Positions 14,631-26,798 are shown, counted from the first letter of the stretch. The stretch is DNA of 64,000 nt from Adiantum capillus-veneris (GCA_014529385.2 CM043944.1:49977768-50041767), one strand, 5' to 3'. A program made the numbers and translations. The notes: a model not told the origin generated them from the sequence alone.

Positions 14631-15490
14631 AAGTTGAGTATAGACGCCTTTGTTTTGAGGATGTAGCCTCCGAACCAACTCAGTTCAGTAGTGTTGCACC
14701 TAATCCTCAAGTGCAGGATACTAATATTGCTCCGGAGAGAGCAGAGTCCAGCAGTCAAGCACCGAGACGCTCTGTGAGAGTATCATGTGTGCCTGAGCGG
14801 TTTGAGCCGGGTATACACCACATTTTGGTCACTAACAGTGGAGAGCCAAACTGCTACAAAGAAGCTATACAAATGGAGGCTAGCGTTAAGTGGGAGCAGG
14901 CTATGCAATCGGAATACAATTCGATTTTGGCTAATGAGACATGGGATTTGATTGAATTACCAAAAGGAAAATTTGCTTTACCTTGTAAGTGGGTATACAA
15001 AAAGAAGTATACAGCAGAAGATCTCGAGCCTAGGTACAAGGCTCGTCTAGTTGCCAAGGGTTTCAAGCAGCAAAAAGGTGTGGATTTTGATGAGATTTTC
15101 TCTCCAGTAGTCAAGATGACTACACTTCGCATTGTGCTTGGTTTGGTTGCTATCCAGGACATGGAACTTGTCCAAATGGACGTGAACACAACATTTCTTC
15201 ACGGGGATCTAGATGAAGATGTCTACATGAAACGACCAGAGGGCTTCGTATGTGAAACCCAAAAGCCAAGGAGGGTAGAATTGGTTTGTAGACTTAAAAA
15301 GGCACTCTATGGCCTCAAGCAAGGTTCAAGGCAATAGTATCCAAATTCATGCAGTCTCAGTGTTACATAAGAAGTAAAGAGGATCACTGCTTATACACAA
15401 AAAGGTTAAACGATGGTTCTTTAATCATCTTGATCTTGTATGTAGATGATATACTTATCGTAGGCAAATAAATTGATGAGATCAATCAGT
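14609..15490 (+). pseudogene. Copia B reverse transcriptase, N-terminal half
   Basis: An open frame to 15337 contains WVYKKKYTAEDLEPRYKARLVAKGF, FSPVVKMTTLRIVLGLVA, QMDVNTTFLHGDLDEDVYM and ALYGLKQGSRQ, the ordered copia RT fingers and palm motifs. A stop replaces the codon after SRQ (normally A.RQW). The catalytic YVDD block (LILYVDDILIVGK) appears near 15430 in another frame, so the enzyme is split and inactive. Confidence 0.9.
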
Positions 15491-16330
15491 TGAAAAAAAT
15501 GCTAAGCACTAAGTTTTCCATGAAGGATTTGAAAATGCCAATCACTTTCTTGGTATGCAAATCAAGAGAGACATGCAACGTGGAATTCTTGAATTGTCTC
15601 AAGAAAAGTACATCCACAAAGTCTTGCAACGTTTTAGTATGCATGGGGGAAGTCACTGAGTACCCCAATGCAAGCATACTCCAAACTAAGCAATGAAGAT
15701 TCTCCCAAGACAGTGGCTGAGAAAGAGGAAATGACGAAAGTACCATATTCGTCAGTAGTTGGTAGTTTGATGTACAATATGGTAGCCACAAGAGTAGACA
15801 TTGCACATGCAGTGGGAGTGGTTAGTAGGTACAATGAAAACCCTGGAAAGAAGCATTGGGAAGTAGTGAAGAAAATCCTCAGATACTTGAAGGGTACAGC
15901 TAGCAAGTGTTACGGATGCATCTATTGTAGGTTACACAAATGCGGATTATGCGGGTTGTGTGGATCGTAGAAGATCAACATCTGGCTATGTGTTCATGTT
16001 TGCTGGGGCAGCTATCTCTTGGAGATCATGTCTCCAAGACTGCACGTCTTCATCTACCACTGAGGCAGAATATGTTGCTGCGTCTGACGCAAGCAAGGAA
16101 GTCATATGGTTAGCTTGTCGAGTGGGAGATTTGGGCATTCACGAGGTTCCAATACTGCATTGTGATAGTCTTACTGCCATTGCTTTTGCAAAGGATCCGG
16201 TGTTTCACTCAAAGTTGAAACACATAGAGGTCAGATACCATGTCATACGAGATGCATTGGTTGGCAAGCGCATCGAGCTTGTCAAGGTTCACACTGACTG
16301 ACAACCCTGCAGATGCTCTCACGAAGAGCC
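15490..16330 (+). pseudogene. Copia B connection and RNase H, broken
   Basis: Fragments KFSMKDLKMP, TKVPYSSVVGSLMYNMVATRVDIAHAVGVVSRY and HWEVVKKILRYLKGTA lead into DRRRSTSGYVFMFAGAAISW, STTEAEYVAASDASKE and HCDSLTAIAFAKDPVFHSK. These are the end of copia RT and the RNase H domain. Frameshifts lie near 15530, 15670 and 15960. A stop after VKVHTD (16299-16301) precedes the degraded end, about 160 bases before the 3' LTR. Confidence 0.88.
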
Positions 16331-16463
16331 TACCCTCGGAGTGATTTACACATTGCATAGAACTTATGGGTGTAGGATGAAGCTTAGGTGATGCTTCATC
16401 AACTTTGTATAGACTAACTATATTGATGCCACTATTGGCCACCATGACCTTCAAGTGGAAGGT

Positions 16464-16681
16464 TGTTGGGATGTACGCCAGGTGGCCGTGGGAAACCACC
16501 ACCCTTACTCATATTTCTTTCCCTAATCAATATAGGGAGAGAAAGTGAGAGAGTTGACTTACTCTCTCAATTTCCTCTCCACTAACCCATCTCTCTGTGC
16601 AACTTCTCCTTCTTTCCCAATTCTCTTCCCCCTTCTCTTGCATGCATCCCTCTCTTGCACACTCCACAACAGCGCCTATCA
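16464..16681 (+). repeat. 3' LTR of copia B
   Basis: Starts TGTTGGGATGTACGCCAGG and ends CGCCTATCA, followed by target duplication TTTAG at 16682-16686. It aligns along its whole length to the 5' LTR at 8113. Confidence 0.92.
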
Positions 16682-16803
16682 TTTAGCTTCACCCCTTCAA
16701 GCTCAAGACTCTTCATGAGTCAACTCTTCTTACGCAAGGTTGACAACCGCTTGAAGGGGAGCATGGCATCAAGTACTATTGATGGGGACGAGAGAGAATA
16801 ACT

Positions 16804-16807
<4 letters not shown>

Positions 16808-16877
<70 letters not shown>
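16808..16877. repeat. (GA)35 microsatellite
   Basis: Pure GA dinucleotide array just right of copia B. The antisense Ser-Leu frames across it are artefacts. Confidence 0.97.
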
Positions 16878-16881
<4 letters not shown>

Positions 16882-18005
16882 TAAGATAAAGAAATGAATT
16901 GACACTCATGCTTAAGTTAAGGGAGAAAGTGCTCCTTTGAGTTTTTATCTTTCCATATTCAACTTGCACAAATGAGAGACATATAGAGTCCAATTAGTAT
17001 GGGTAAACGGTCCAATTTAGAGGTAGTGAAGTTTGAAGATCAGTTGTAAAGCCGTTTCTCCACTTGAAGGAGCAAAACTCAAAGCCTTGGAGCAACATGT
17101 TCTAACAGTGGAGACGGTATCACGATTGGTAGCTGGAGGACAAAGACATGCATAGTTATGCAACATTCGGAGAGCAAATGCGTCTTGATCTTAGAGGAGC
17201 GCAATTGAAAGCCTTAACCAGAATGTTTTTGCAGCAGAGATGGCATCACGATTGGCACATCTAGACGGAAAAGATATGCAAAGATTGGTAGTTGGATGAT
17301 AGAGATATGTAGTGTTCTCTGTGTTCCCATGTAACAAAGAGAGGGGCCTACTACACGACACGCAAAGGGGTATTTAGGGCGATGGATACCAACTTAGATC
17401 AAGATGCCAAAGAGATGCTATTCAATGTGCTATTCACGGAGGCATTTTCTCCAAGTTGTCTCTAAAATGGAGATGAATGGTTTATCAGATTGGAACATGG
17501 ACCTTTCTTTTTATAGGCCACTTAAGAGATAACATTTGGTGCAATACCGTCCTTTTGCATGCATTATCAGTTCAGAGTTTGCTTGGCCAGTTCTTGTGTA
17601 GATGGTAGGACCAGACACAGGTTCTCTCTATAGCCTACAAGTTCTTTTCAAAGTTACCACGAGTGATAGATGCCACATGGAGCTGCCGCAAAGTAGTTCT
17701 ACAGTGTACAATTGTGCCAAGTAGTCATAACCTAGTGCCGACGACTATATATAGGACCTACTCCTAGCGGCTCTTAAACTATCAACGGAAAAAGAGCGAC
17801 GATTTTTGTGCTTTTCTTGGGTGTCGATATTAGCGTCAATATTTGCATCGATATGTGCATCAAACATATGGACTATGATATTGACCTTAGTAATACCGAC
17901 TATGAGGCCAACAAAATTTCGAGTTGTGAGCTCACTTTGAGCTATTTGCGGCAAGAAACATGTTCACCGTATTCAAGCTTATTGTAGGCAAGCTTCGTTC
18001 TTCAC
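16878..18005. other. Intergenic stretch without genes; weak internal duplication
   Basis: No frame is convincing. Two related segments (about 17095-17150 and 17220-17300) share GGCATCACGATTGG/GGTATCACGATTGG and a nearby AGACATGC/AGATATGC. The (CT)n tract at 18010-18046 follows, then 30 bases later the LTR of element A. Confidence 0.5.
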
Positions 18006-18048
<43 letters not shown>

Positions 18049-18076
18049 GTGTGGTTGTGCACAAAGAAGGGAAAAC

Positions 18077-18305
18077 TGTTACCATATACATGTGGTAGTG
18101 ATGTGTGTTAACACACTTAGGACCGCCGGGGCATTTTTTACCTCACTAGGAGGGTTTTTCCCCCGTGCATTGTATATACGCCCATCAATCTAGGGCTAAC
18201 TGATCTTTCCATTGCGCACTAAGTAATACACTCTCTGTTGTGTGCCTTGAGCTTCCTTCGTCTTCTCCAAGCTGTGTGTATTTTCTTGCAACACTAATTT
18301 CAACG
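18077..18305 (+). repeat. 5' LTR of copia A
   Basis: 229 bp, near-identical over most of its length to 22341-22572, and in reverse complement to the LTRs of element C (25705-25934 and 36715-36941). It places A and C in one family. Confidence 0.9.
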
Positions 18306-18307
18306 AT

Positions 18308-18319
18308 TGGTATCAGAGC
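18308..18319 (+). promoter_or_regulatory. Primer binding site of copia A
   Basis: TGGTATCAGAGC, two bases after the 5' LTR: exact plant initiator tRNA-Met primer site. Confidence 0.92.
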
Positions 18320-18632
18320 AGGTTATGTCCTCCCGGGCTTAGTCGCCAGTAGCTCCAACACACTCCTGATCACTTTCTCTGATTTTAGTGAGCTTCGGTG
18401 AGCCTTCGCTGGTTCGACAAAAAATTTGCAAATTTTTGATTCAGGCTCATTTCGGCCTCCGTTTCCACCACATGCAGTAGTGTGCAGGCTATTTTGTCAT
18501 TTGTGCATAATTTTTGTCAGTGCCATTTTTTGCATAACAAGTCCCTTACAGTCTTCTACAGTTGTGCTATATAGCACGTGTTGTTCTCGCTCCATTTCTC
18601 CTCTTTTCGGGCAGTTTTCACATCAGGTGGAG

Positions 18633-19290
18633 ATGTTCGCCATGGCCGACAACAACACAGATGTGTTCAAGATGTTTGCTGCTGAGGACAGATTGTATAG
18701 GGACAATTACCCTATGTGGGCTACATGATGCAACATGTTCTTGTGTCAAAGGGTGCCAAAAGGTGTCTAGAATATGGTGCAGGGCATTGATGTACGTCCT
18801 GGTTCTGAGGATGTAGGCGATGTTGCGGATGTTGCAGGTCTTGCTATAAGGATTGCTGCTGTTAGAGTTGTTTTGTCTACAACAGAACAAGCTTGTTGGG
18901 ATGTAAAAGATGCAAAGGCTCATGCATTGATTGCGTTGTCTATGAAGCGCACTATTACTCCTTACATTTGTTCAACGAAATTTGCAAGTTAGGCTTGGGA
19001 TATTTTGGCGGGTCTTTATGCAAGTCACAATGAGGCAAAAATTGCATTGCTGTGTAAAGAGCTGAAGTCGAAGATTATACCTGAGGAAGATGATATGGAC
19101 ACTTTCCTTGCTAGTGTCAAGGATATCAATGAGCAGATTATTTCTGCAGGTGAAGTCATTTCATACAGTTTCCTTGTGCAGACTGTTCTTGATGCCTTGA
19201 TGTTCTTGTCCAGACTTTTTCTAGTACTCAGAGACTTATGACCCAAGGAAATCTTGAAGTTGTCAAGTTTGATGCATTATGCACATTGCT
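18633..19290 (+). pseudogene. Copia A gag, broken
   Basis: Starts MFAMADNNTDVFKMFAAEDR...NYPMW, the usual copia gag N-terminus in which a substrate-like Trp follows the Asn-Tyr. It then shifts frame at about 18725 and continues as VQGIDVRPGSEDVGDVADVAG, AKAHALIALSMKRTITPYI, then after a TAG near 18991 as AWDILAGLYASHNEAKIALLCKELKS and DTFLASVKDINEQI. The same order occurs in element C at 36361-35907 and 29818-29403. Zinc knuckle and protease are missing here. Confidence 0.85.
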
Positions 19291-19293
19291 ATC

Positions 19294-19588
19294 CTAAGTT
19301 GTTTGCATGACTGGACCTGTGACTACATTCTTGAATCTCACTTTGCAATACTCAACCTCTTTCATAGGTTGTCTATGCATCTTTGATTCATTAAAAAAAA
19401 AAATGTGAGCTACAAATAAGTCTTTGGGATTCCGAGTGCCAAAGACGATAACTGATCTCTCCATTTGCACCATAGACAATGAAGATGCATTTGTTTGACT
19501 TGGGGTCCAGCTTATTTCTAAGATCTTTAGGCACATGTGAGAATGCCTCACACCTAAGCACATGTAATCTATCATAATTGGGCTTTAT
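19294..19588 (-). mobile_element. Inverted fragment of a B-type copia element inside copia A
   Basis: Read on the - strand, this encodes LRCEAFSHVPKDLRNKLDP, KCIFIVYGANGEISYRLWHSES and KEVEYCKVRFKNVV. It aligns with element B at about 14440-14680 (FGCDAYAHVSKELRRKLDS...GYGANGEMGYRLRHPES...KEVEYRRLCFED). It is antisense to A, and A's own sequence resumes at LYVPGIKK (about 19585). An A-run of 11 at 19390-19400 lies inside. It replaces the C-terminal gag and protease of A. Confidence 0.8.
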
Positions 19589-19589
19589 G

Positions 19590-20727
19590 TACCTGGGATC
19601 AAGAAGAATCTTTTGTCTATATCTGCACTTGCTAGACTTGGTCTTGTAGTCAAATTTGTGGATGACAAATGTACTGTACATGATCTTAGTTTCAGCGAGA
19701 TGAAATTGTTGCATCTAGCATTTTATGCCGTGGGGCTGTATAAGCTCACTTTGTATGACAAGTGTGGGCAAAATTTTGCAAATGCGGTTGTGGATTCAAA
19801 GGCTAATTCAGATGCAATACTTTGGCATGCACGTTTTGGTCATCTAAATTTTTCCAGTTTGTTGCGTTTGCAGTAATTTGATATGGCTGCTTCTTTGCTG
19901 CCTCTTGAAGCACCTGTCAAACATGTTTGTGAAGGCTATATTTTGGGTAAGATGCACCGTTCGAAGTTTCAAAAGGATGGTTCAGTTAGGGCCACATACA
20001 GGTTGCAGCTTGTGTATAGTGATGTTTGTGGGCCCATGCAAACTCCAAGCTTGGGCAATTGCCTTACTTCGTGACTTTTATTGATGATTACTCTAGGCAT
20101 GCATGGGTGTATCCGCTTAAACAGAAATCCAAAGTATTTATGTGCTTCAAACAATTTTTATCTATGGCTGAAAATTTCCCGAAATGTACTATGGACACCC
20201 TATGTTCCGATCGAGGGGGGGAGTATATATCTCATGAATTTAATGCATTTTTGGCTAGTTGTGGGATAAAACACCAATGTACAGTGCCTTATATGCCTCA
20301 ACAAAATGGTGTTGCTGAGAGAAAAGAAAGGTCACGTACAAAAATGGCACAATGTATGGTCAAAAGTCAAGCATTTTCGCATTTTCTTGAGGCCATCATG
20401 TGTGCCACTTATGTACTAAACAAGTGTTCTACAAAAGCTTTGCAATCTATTAATCCATATAAAGGATGGCATGATAGAAAGCCTTCTATTGAGCACATGC
20501 GTGTTTTTGGCTGTCTGGCATATGCTTTGGTGCCACAAACACATCAAAGAAAATTGGATGATAAGACCGTCGAATGTATTTTTGTTGGTTATAGTGCCAA
20601 TAGCAAAGGTTACAGGTTGTATCATCCACAAAAAAAGCGTATTCTGGTTTTACGAAATGTTGTGTTTGTGGAAGATTCTGTTCAGCCCTTGTTGTCATGT
20701 ACTAGAGACAATAATGTAAGCTCATAG
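19590..20727 (+). pseudogene. Copia A integrase region
   Basis: KKNLLSISALARLGLVVKFVDD and ILWHARFGHLNFSSLLRLQ lead to CEGYILGKMHRSKF (zinc region, partly lost). The frame 20026-20727 then contains YFVTFIDDYSRHAWVYPLKQKSK, TLCSDRGGEYISHEFN and PYMPQQNGVAERKERS, the D-D-E core motifs in order. The integrase C-terminal GWHDRKPSIEHMRVFGCLAYALVPQ and KCIFVGYS-like segments follow. Stops near 19876 and a frameshift near 20065 break the domain. Confidence 0.88.
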
Positions 20728-20742
20728 GACATTTATGACACT

Positions 20743-22220
20743 TTGTTGCCTCTTTTTAGTTCCAATGTAAATTTTAATGAGGCAAATGTACAACCTATGG
20801 GGATTTTAAAAAATGTTACAGATCAGCCTATTACTGATGCAGATGTATATGATGTACTTGATGAGGAAAGGGCTAAAAATGCAGATGTATATGATGTACT
20901 TGATGAGGAAAGGGATAAAAATGAGCAGGCTAAATGTATGCCAAAATGGCTGGTGTATACATTGCGTGACAATAAATTGAATGCACCTTTGTCTAGTCGC
21001 ACTCATTCAGGCTCTCTCCATGCATCTTATACATCGATTTGTTATGCTTTGGCTGTGTCTAGCTTATATGATGTTGAGGAACCTCTATGTTTTGACGAAG
21101 CACAGAATTCAAAAAATTGGATGGCTGCCATGCAATCAAAATATGATGGACTTATAGAGAATAACACATAGACTTTATGTGATTTGCCTCCTGGAAAAAA
21201 GGTTATTGGTATGGAGTGGATTTACAAGTTAAAACGCAAGCCAGATGGTGAGATTGATCGCTATAAGGATTGACTTGTTGCAGAGGGTTATGTGCAACAA
21301 AAAGGCATAGATTATGAAGAAACTTTTGCTCCTACTTGTCATATAACTACTGTGCATTTTCTATGTGCATTGGCAGCTCATTTGGTTGGGATGTACATCA
21401 ATCAAACATTGTCATTACTTTCTTGAATGGTAACATATTAGACGAAGTTTATGTAGCGCAGCCTCACTTTTTTATCAAGAAAGAACAAGAGGATAAGGTG
21501 TGCAAATGTAACAAAGCTTTGTTGAATAAATCTCCTCGTGCTTGGTACGAGAAGGCTGACACTCATTTGGTCAAATGAGGCTTTCGTTTAACAGCCCAAA
21601 AGAAAGCACATTGTATGTAAAGTGTGAGGGTGATGTACCTCTTATTGGGGTTCTTTATGTAAAATATTTGCTTATCACTGGACCAAATGCGAGACATATT
21701 GCTGAATTTAAGGCTGATTTGAATGCTACTTTCAAGATGAAAGATTTGGGACTGTTGCATCATTACTTGGGTATACAATTCAAGCAGTGTGATGGTGGTA
21801 TTGTGTTGTGTTAGAAAAGTTACATAGGGACATTGCTATGTAAGTTTGGACTTGAATTGCAAACCAATTGCCACTCCCATGGAAACACATTTGAAATTGA
21901 GTCTTCATGATGCTGGTGATCTTACAGATGTCACTCTTTACACCAAACTTCTGTTGGATACCTCATTTATGTATGCAACATGAGGCCGAATATTCAGTTT
22001 GCAGTCTCACAGGAGGTCAACAGATTTATGCATAGCCCAGGGTCTAAGAATTGGTAGGCTATCAAGAGGATTTTTTGCTACTTGAGTGGCACTTTACATC
22101 TTGGCTTGTTTTATCCCAAGGGGGGAGAGGCTCTTAGAAGGAGAGATCAACTTGGCTTATGTGCCAACACAGGACAACCTTGCATATCTTTTCACAAAGG
22201 CATTGTCTCATGAGAACTTC
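20743..22220 (+). pseudogene. Copia A reverse transcriptase/RNase H remnants
   Basis: After a linker carrying a 42-bp tandem duplication (about 20837-20922), copia RT appears in pieces: EEPLCFDEAQNSKNWMAAMQSKYD, GMEWIYKLKRKPDGEID, YVQQKGIDYEETFAPTCHITT, QSNIVITFLNGNILDEVYVAQP, LYVKYLLITGPN (YVDD position changed), LNATFKMKDLGLLHHYLGIQF. RNase H is largely deleted; only INLAYVPTQDNLAYLFTKAL from its end survives (about 22145-22205). Compare the longer copy in element C. Confidence 0.88.
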
Positions 22221-22340
22221 AAAGCTTTCTGCAAAGCTTTGGGCTTACTCCCCTTGTGGACTGATCATGTCCTCAGGGTATGGCACTTCCCTTTACTCTA
22301 TGTGTTAGCTCTCGTTCACCGCATCACTCCACGGGGGATT

Positions 22341-22572
22341 TGTTACCATATACATGTGGTAGTAATGTGTGTGAACGCACTTAGGATCACCGGGGCATTT
22401 TTTCCCTCACTAGTAGGAGGTTTTCCCCCCCGTGCATTGTATATACGCCCATCACTCTAGGGCTAAATGACCTTTCCATTGCACACTAAGTAACACACTC
22501 TCTGTTGTGTGCCTTGAGCGTCCTTCGTCTTCTCCAAGCTGTGTGTGATTTCCTGCAACCCTAATTCCAACA
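22341..22572 (+). repeat. 3' LTR of copia A
   Basis: 232 bp, TGTTACCATATACATGTGG...TTCCAACA, preceded by the purine run GGGGGA and followed by CAAAC. Confidence 0.92.
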
Positions 22573-24150
22573 CAAACACACACCTACACTACAGATCTAC
22601 ACATACATAGTGTAGATCTACATACACATAATTGAGTACAAGCACATACACACACAAAATCCAAAGAGATTTTTGTAATTTGTTTTGTTATCAATTGATT
22701 ATTAGATCAGTGAATCAATTAAACTGTCAAGGGTTTTATTTATTTATTTGTTTTTTTAATGTAGTTATTTTGAGTATCAATGTAAAATTTAAAATTTGAT
22801 TTATATATTAATTTTAATTTTATTATTATTTTTATGTTTAAAATTTAAAAATTTCATTCGAATAAAAATTCTAATTTTTATTTATAATTTATCTTAAGTT
22901 TAGAATATAAATTTAAGTTTAAGATTAGCGAGTTTAGTGTTAAGTTTAAGTTTAGATTTTATGCTGTGTTAACTGCAATTATGTTTAGGTTTAACTTAAG
23001 TTACAATTTAAGTTAGATCTAGGTTTATATTTCAATGTTTAAATTTGGAGTTTAGGGTTGAGGTTTATATATGTGCTTGCAAGCCATATGCAATGAGGTT
23101 AACACATATGGTAAGATAACATGCCCTTTTTGAAATTGATATGTTTGTGTTATATGTTTACGTTTTTCCTCTTAAGAACACAAATGAACTTCAGAAACAA
23201 CTTGGCCATCTTGGTATTTGTGTTAAGACTAGTCTGGTAACCTAACAGGACATAAAAGTCCTATACTGATATAGTCAAAACTCTCTTTGATATCCAGAGA
23301 GGAGAGCTTAGCGGAGTGAACGCTTAAGCAGTGCATGTGGTTGCACACATCTTGCGTGTTGGTGCCCAACATGCAAATAGTACTTGCGGGTTGTTGCCCA
23401 GATTGCAAGCACTGCGGGTTGGTACCCAGATTGCAGGACAATTTAGTTGTATGGGCAACTAAAGACACGGGGAGCTATAAACTCTGGCCAAGAGGAGTGA
23501 ACTCTTCTTGGGGTTGGGATATTTTAATGAAGAAGGATCGTATGTTGTTTTTCTTCTAGAAGGATTGTCTTGGTACCGATTTGAAATTGGTTGAAGGGCC
23601 GTCTTAATGAACTTGTGATGGAAATCCAAAAAAGGAACTTTGTGTATGAACAATCATGTGGTAGTAATTAGAAAACAAGCAGAACAAAGTGTGAGTGTGG
23701 GGGTGGAAAGTGGGGACTGGCTCAGGTTGCCAGTCAAGGATGGGTGGTCTCGATTAGTCGAGAAACTCTCCTCTCCCTCTTGTAAAAGAGCGGATTAGAG
23801 ACTCATTGTGCCAAGAGTCGAGAATTCCAATTGTACGTACCTCTGAAAGTTATGGGGAAGAAGGCAACTGGGCTTTCTCTCTCTCGGAAGGTGAGAATTA
23901 GGAACGTCATAGTATTGTAACAATTCACGCTTTCCTGCAAGACAGGGCTAGGAATCCTTTGTAATGGTTCGGACTCAAGTTACTCGGTGACGAGAGCCTG
24001 TCCATTAGAATCTTGTCTATATTGACTATGTTTTCTCAATCGAATAGGGCCTAGCGACCCGTCAGGTGCCCTCCTGTTTTTGCCAAAAGGTTATGGTATC
24101 GGGTAGGGGACCTCACATTGTATGTGTGGGAGGATGAGGCAAGTATTATG
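22573..24150. other. AT-rich intergenic region with short repeats, no gene
   Basis: 22593-22619 is a small hairpin (AGATCTACAC, 7-base loop, GTGTAGATCT). About 22740-23060 is low-complexity AT sequence built on TTAAGTTTA-like words. About 23350-23440 holds three imperfect copies of a 25-30 bp unit around GGGTTGGTGCCCAGATTGCA. No frame encodes a recognisable protein. Confidence 0.6.
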
Positions 24151-24224
24151 ATAGTCGTGATCACTGTGTATGGTGTATTGTTGGAGATAATTATGAGATT
24201 AACTTGGATCATGTAAAGAGTCTC

Positions 24225-25190
24225 TAAAAGTAGGAATTTGACATAAAGGATTTGGGTGATCTAGAATATTTTTTGGACATTGTGATTAAACGCACGGAAG
24301 AGGCATATGAATATCACCAAAGCAATGCATTATTTACATTTTCAAAATCTGGTATGGCTGATTTTAGCCTAATGCTATGTCCTTGAATCATAAATTCAAA
24401 TATGAGAGTTAATGCTAGGGAATTGCTTCGGAATGCCACCATGTCCATGAAAATTGTGGGTAATTTGAATCATAAATATCTATGTTCTTGAATCATAAAT
24501 TTGAAGATGAGAGTTAATGATAGGGGAGTGCTTCAAAATGCCACCATGTCCATGAAGATTATGGGTAATTTGATCTACTTAATAATCTTATGATTGGATT
24601 TGACTTACATTGTTGGCTTTGAAACTCAGTTTATGCAACTTTTCAAGAAGGGGGACTTGGTTGCAATGAGGTACACATTGTGCTATGTGAACTTGGATTA
24701 TTTACTCTTTCATTAGTGAGGCTTGTATAATGTTCCACCACCATGGTTACACAAATGCAGACTGGGCATCTACTTGATCAACGATCTATTGGCGGGGTTA
24801 GTTTTCATTTGGGAGTGGTGCTATCTCTTAGAGAAACAAGAAGCACCCATGGTTACTGTATTGATCACAAAGGCTGAGCATAGGGGTGCTGTAGTGGTAG
24901 CATGGTTGCCAAAGCTACTTGCATAGCTGGGTATATAGTTTTTGAGGCTGGTTGTCATTTATTGTGAAAACCTCAACAACAACATACAATTGACATGGTA
25001 TCCAATGTTCCATGCAAGGACAATGCACATTGAGGTGCATTACCACTTTATCAAAGAAACGTCTTGGCTTGTGACATTGACCTTAGGTATGCGAGAACAA
25101 ATGAGTAGATTGCAAATATCTTCATGAAGCCCTTGGAAGCAAAGAATCTACATCAATTTTGAGCAATTCTTGGAGCAGTATTAAGATATC
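24225..25190 (+). pseudogene. Old copia RT/RNase H remnant
   Basis: Degenerate pieces in changing frames match copia pol: RNFDIKDLGDLEYFLDIVIKR (about 24234-24296), INDLLAGLVFIWEWCYLLEKQEAP...ITKAEHRGAVVVA (RNase H, 24775-24905) and MFHARTMHIEVHYHFIKE (about 25005-25058). A tandem duplication of about 105 bp (about 24375-24575, containing GAATGCCACCATGTCCATGA twice) interrupts it. No LTRs could be paired with it. It is a third copia lineage in the window, more decayed than A-C. Confidence 0.75.
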
Positions 25191-25353
25191 AAGCTCATGG
25201 TAATCTTGGATGGCTTCTTACCCACATTTTACAACCTCCACAAGGCAAAGAACAAAAAGATAATTGTATTCGTATGGCAATTGGACAAGTCACGACATGG
25301 TCCATCTTTTGAGAGTGGTTGTCCTTATCTCGCTGCCACACTCACTAGCGGCT

Positions 25354-25508
25354 CTAAATTGACCATTATACGTAGTCATTTAATTATGTTGTACATCCTA
25401 CTTGCACTTTGTAGACCTATGTTATCACTTTGAAATTGACCATTGTACGTAGTCATTTAATTATGTTGTGCATCCTCTTGCACTTTGTAGACCTATCTTA
25501 TCACTTTG
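25354..25508. repeat. Tandem duplication, about 77 bp unit
   Basis: Two adjacent copies share AAATTGACCATT-TACGTAGTC, TTTAATTATGTTGT, TTGCACTTTGTAGACCTAT and TTATCACTTTGA. Non-coding. Confidence 0.85.
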
Positions 25509-25704
25509 ATTAGTGAAGTAGAAGCATCTCTCTCCTTCTCTCTCTTTGCAACTGTACATTCATTAAAAATATGCACGAATAATGCCTCTTATTTGTCAAA
25601 AAACACACAAAAATTCTTAATTGGGGCTAAAAGAAACCCTCTAGTATCTACTAGTACAATGACCAACAAGTCCCTTGATTTTGTTCAAGTAGATCTGTGC
25701 TTTT

Positions 25705-25934
25705 TGTTGGAATAGGGTTGCAAGAAATACACACACCTTGGAGAAGACTAAGGAAGCTCAAGACACACAATAGAGAGTGTATTTCTTAGTGTGCAATGGG
25801 AAGATCAGTTAGCCCTAGAGTGATGGACGTATATACAATGCACTGGAGAAAAAAACCTCCTAGAGTGAGGGAAAAAATTCCCTGGTGGTCCTAAGTGTGT
25901 TCACACACATCACTACCACATGTATATGGTAGCA
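25705..25934 (-). repeat. 3' LTR of copia C
   Basis: On + it starts TGTTGGAATAGGG and ends TATGGTAGCA. Preceded on + by CTTTT (target duplication), followed by the complement of a GGGGGGA purine tract. Confidence 0.92.
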
Positions 25935-26010
25935 AATCCCCCCTGGAGTGATGCAGTGAACGAGAACTGGCACATAGAGTAAAGGGAAGTGCCATGCCCT
26001 GAGGACATGA

Positions 26011-26798
26011 TCAGTCCACAAAGGGGAGTAAGCCCAAAGCTTTTTGGAAAGCTTCAAACTTCGCACGAGACAATACCTTTGTGAAAAGATCTGCAAGGTT
26101 GTCCTGTGTTGGCATATAAGCCAAGCTGATCTCTCCTATTGAAAGCCTCTCCTTGACATAGTGGTAATGCACCTCAATGTGCTTTGTGCGAGCATAAAAA
26201 ACTGGGTTCCTTGCGATTGCCAATGCGCTCTGACTGTCAGTGTAGATAGTGTTGGCAGTGTCCTGTCCAACACCCAAATCAGCCATAAGGCGTCTGACCA
26301 TACACACGCAGCTGTAGCTGTGAAGACTACCTTGGTACTCAGCCTCACAACTGGAAGTTGCCACAATAGGTTGCTTCTTGCTCAACCATGATATACAGGA
26401 GCTACCAAGAATGATACAAAAACCAATTTTGGACACTCGTGTGTCAAAACAACCATCCCAATCTGAGTCCGAGAAAGCATGCAAATCTGGCAATAATGAT
26501 CCCCCTTGGGATAAAATAATCCAAGATGTAAAGTGCCACTCAAGTAGAAAAAAATCCTCTTGACATCCTACCAATTCTTAGATACTAGGCTATGCATGAA
26601 TCTGTTGACCTGTGAGACTGCAAACTGAATATCCGGCCTTGTGTTGCATATATAAATGAGGTAAAGAGTGACATGTGCACGATCACCAGCATCATGAAGA
26701 ATCAATTTCAAACTTGTTTCCATGGGAGTGGCAATAGGTTTGCAATCCTCAAGTCCAAACTTACATAGCAATGTCTCTATGTAATTTTTTTGACACAA
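26011..26798 (-). pseudogene. Copia C RNase H and end of RT
   Basis: Reading leftward: CQKNYIETLLCKFGLEDCKPIATPMETSLKL, YLIYICNTRPDIQFAVSQVNRFMH (end of RT), then after one frameshift/stop near 26570 GSLLPDLHAFSDSDWDGCFDTR, GFCIILGSSCISWLSKKQPIVATSSCEAEYQ and YTDSQSALAIARNPVFYARTKHIEVHYHYVKE, the RNase H domain with its D-E-D residues. SLAYMPTQDNLADLFTKVL follows, then the LTR. Only the frameshift prevents continuity. Confidence 0.9.

Larger units (their letters stand above)
18077..22572 (+). mobile_element. Ty1/copia LTR retrotransposon A, decayed
   Basis: LTRs at 18077-18305 and 22341-22572 both start TGTTACCATATACATGTGG and carry TGTGTGCCTTGAGC and the TTCGTCTTCTCCAAGCTGTG block. The 5' copy ends ...CAACG, the 3' copy ...CAACA. 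A tRNA-Met primer site (18308-18319) follows the 5' LTR and a GGGGGA purine run precedes the 3' LTR. Flanks AAAAC (18072-18076) and CAAAC (22573-22577) agree at 4 of 5 bases. Internal gag and pol pieces are in order but interrupted by stops, and the gag-protease junction is replaced by an inverted piece of a B-type element. Confidence 0.92.
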
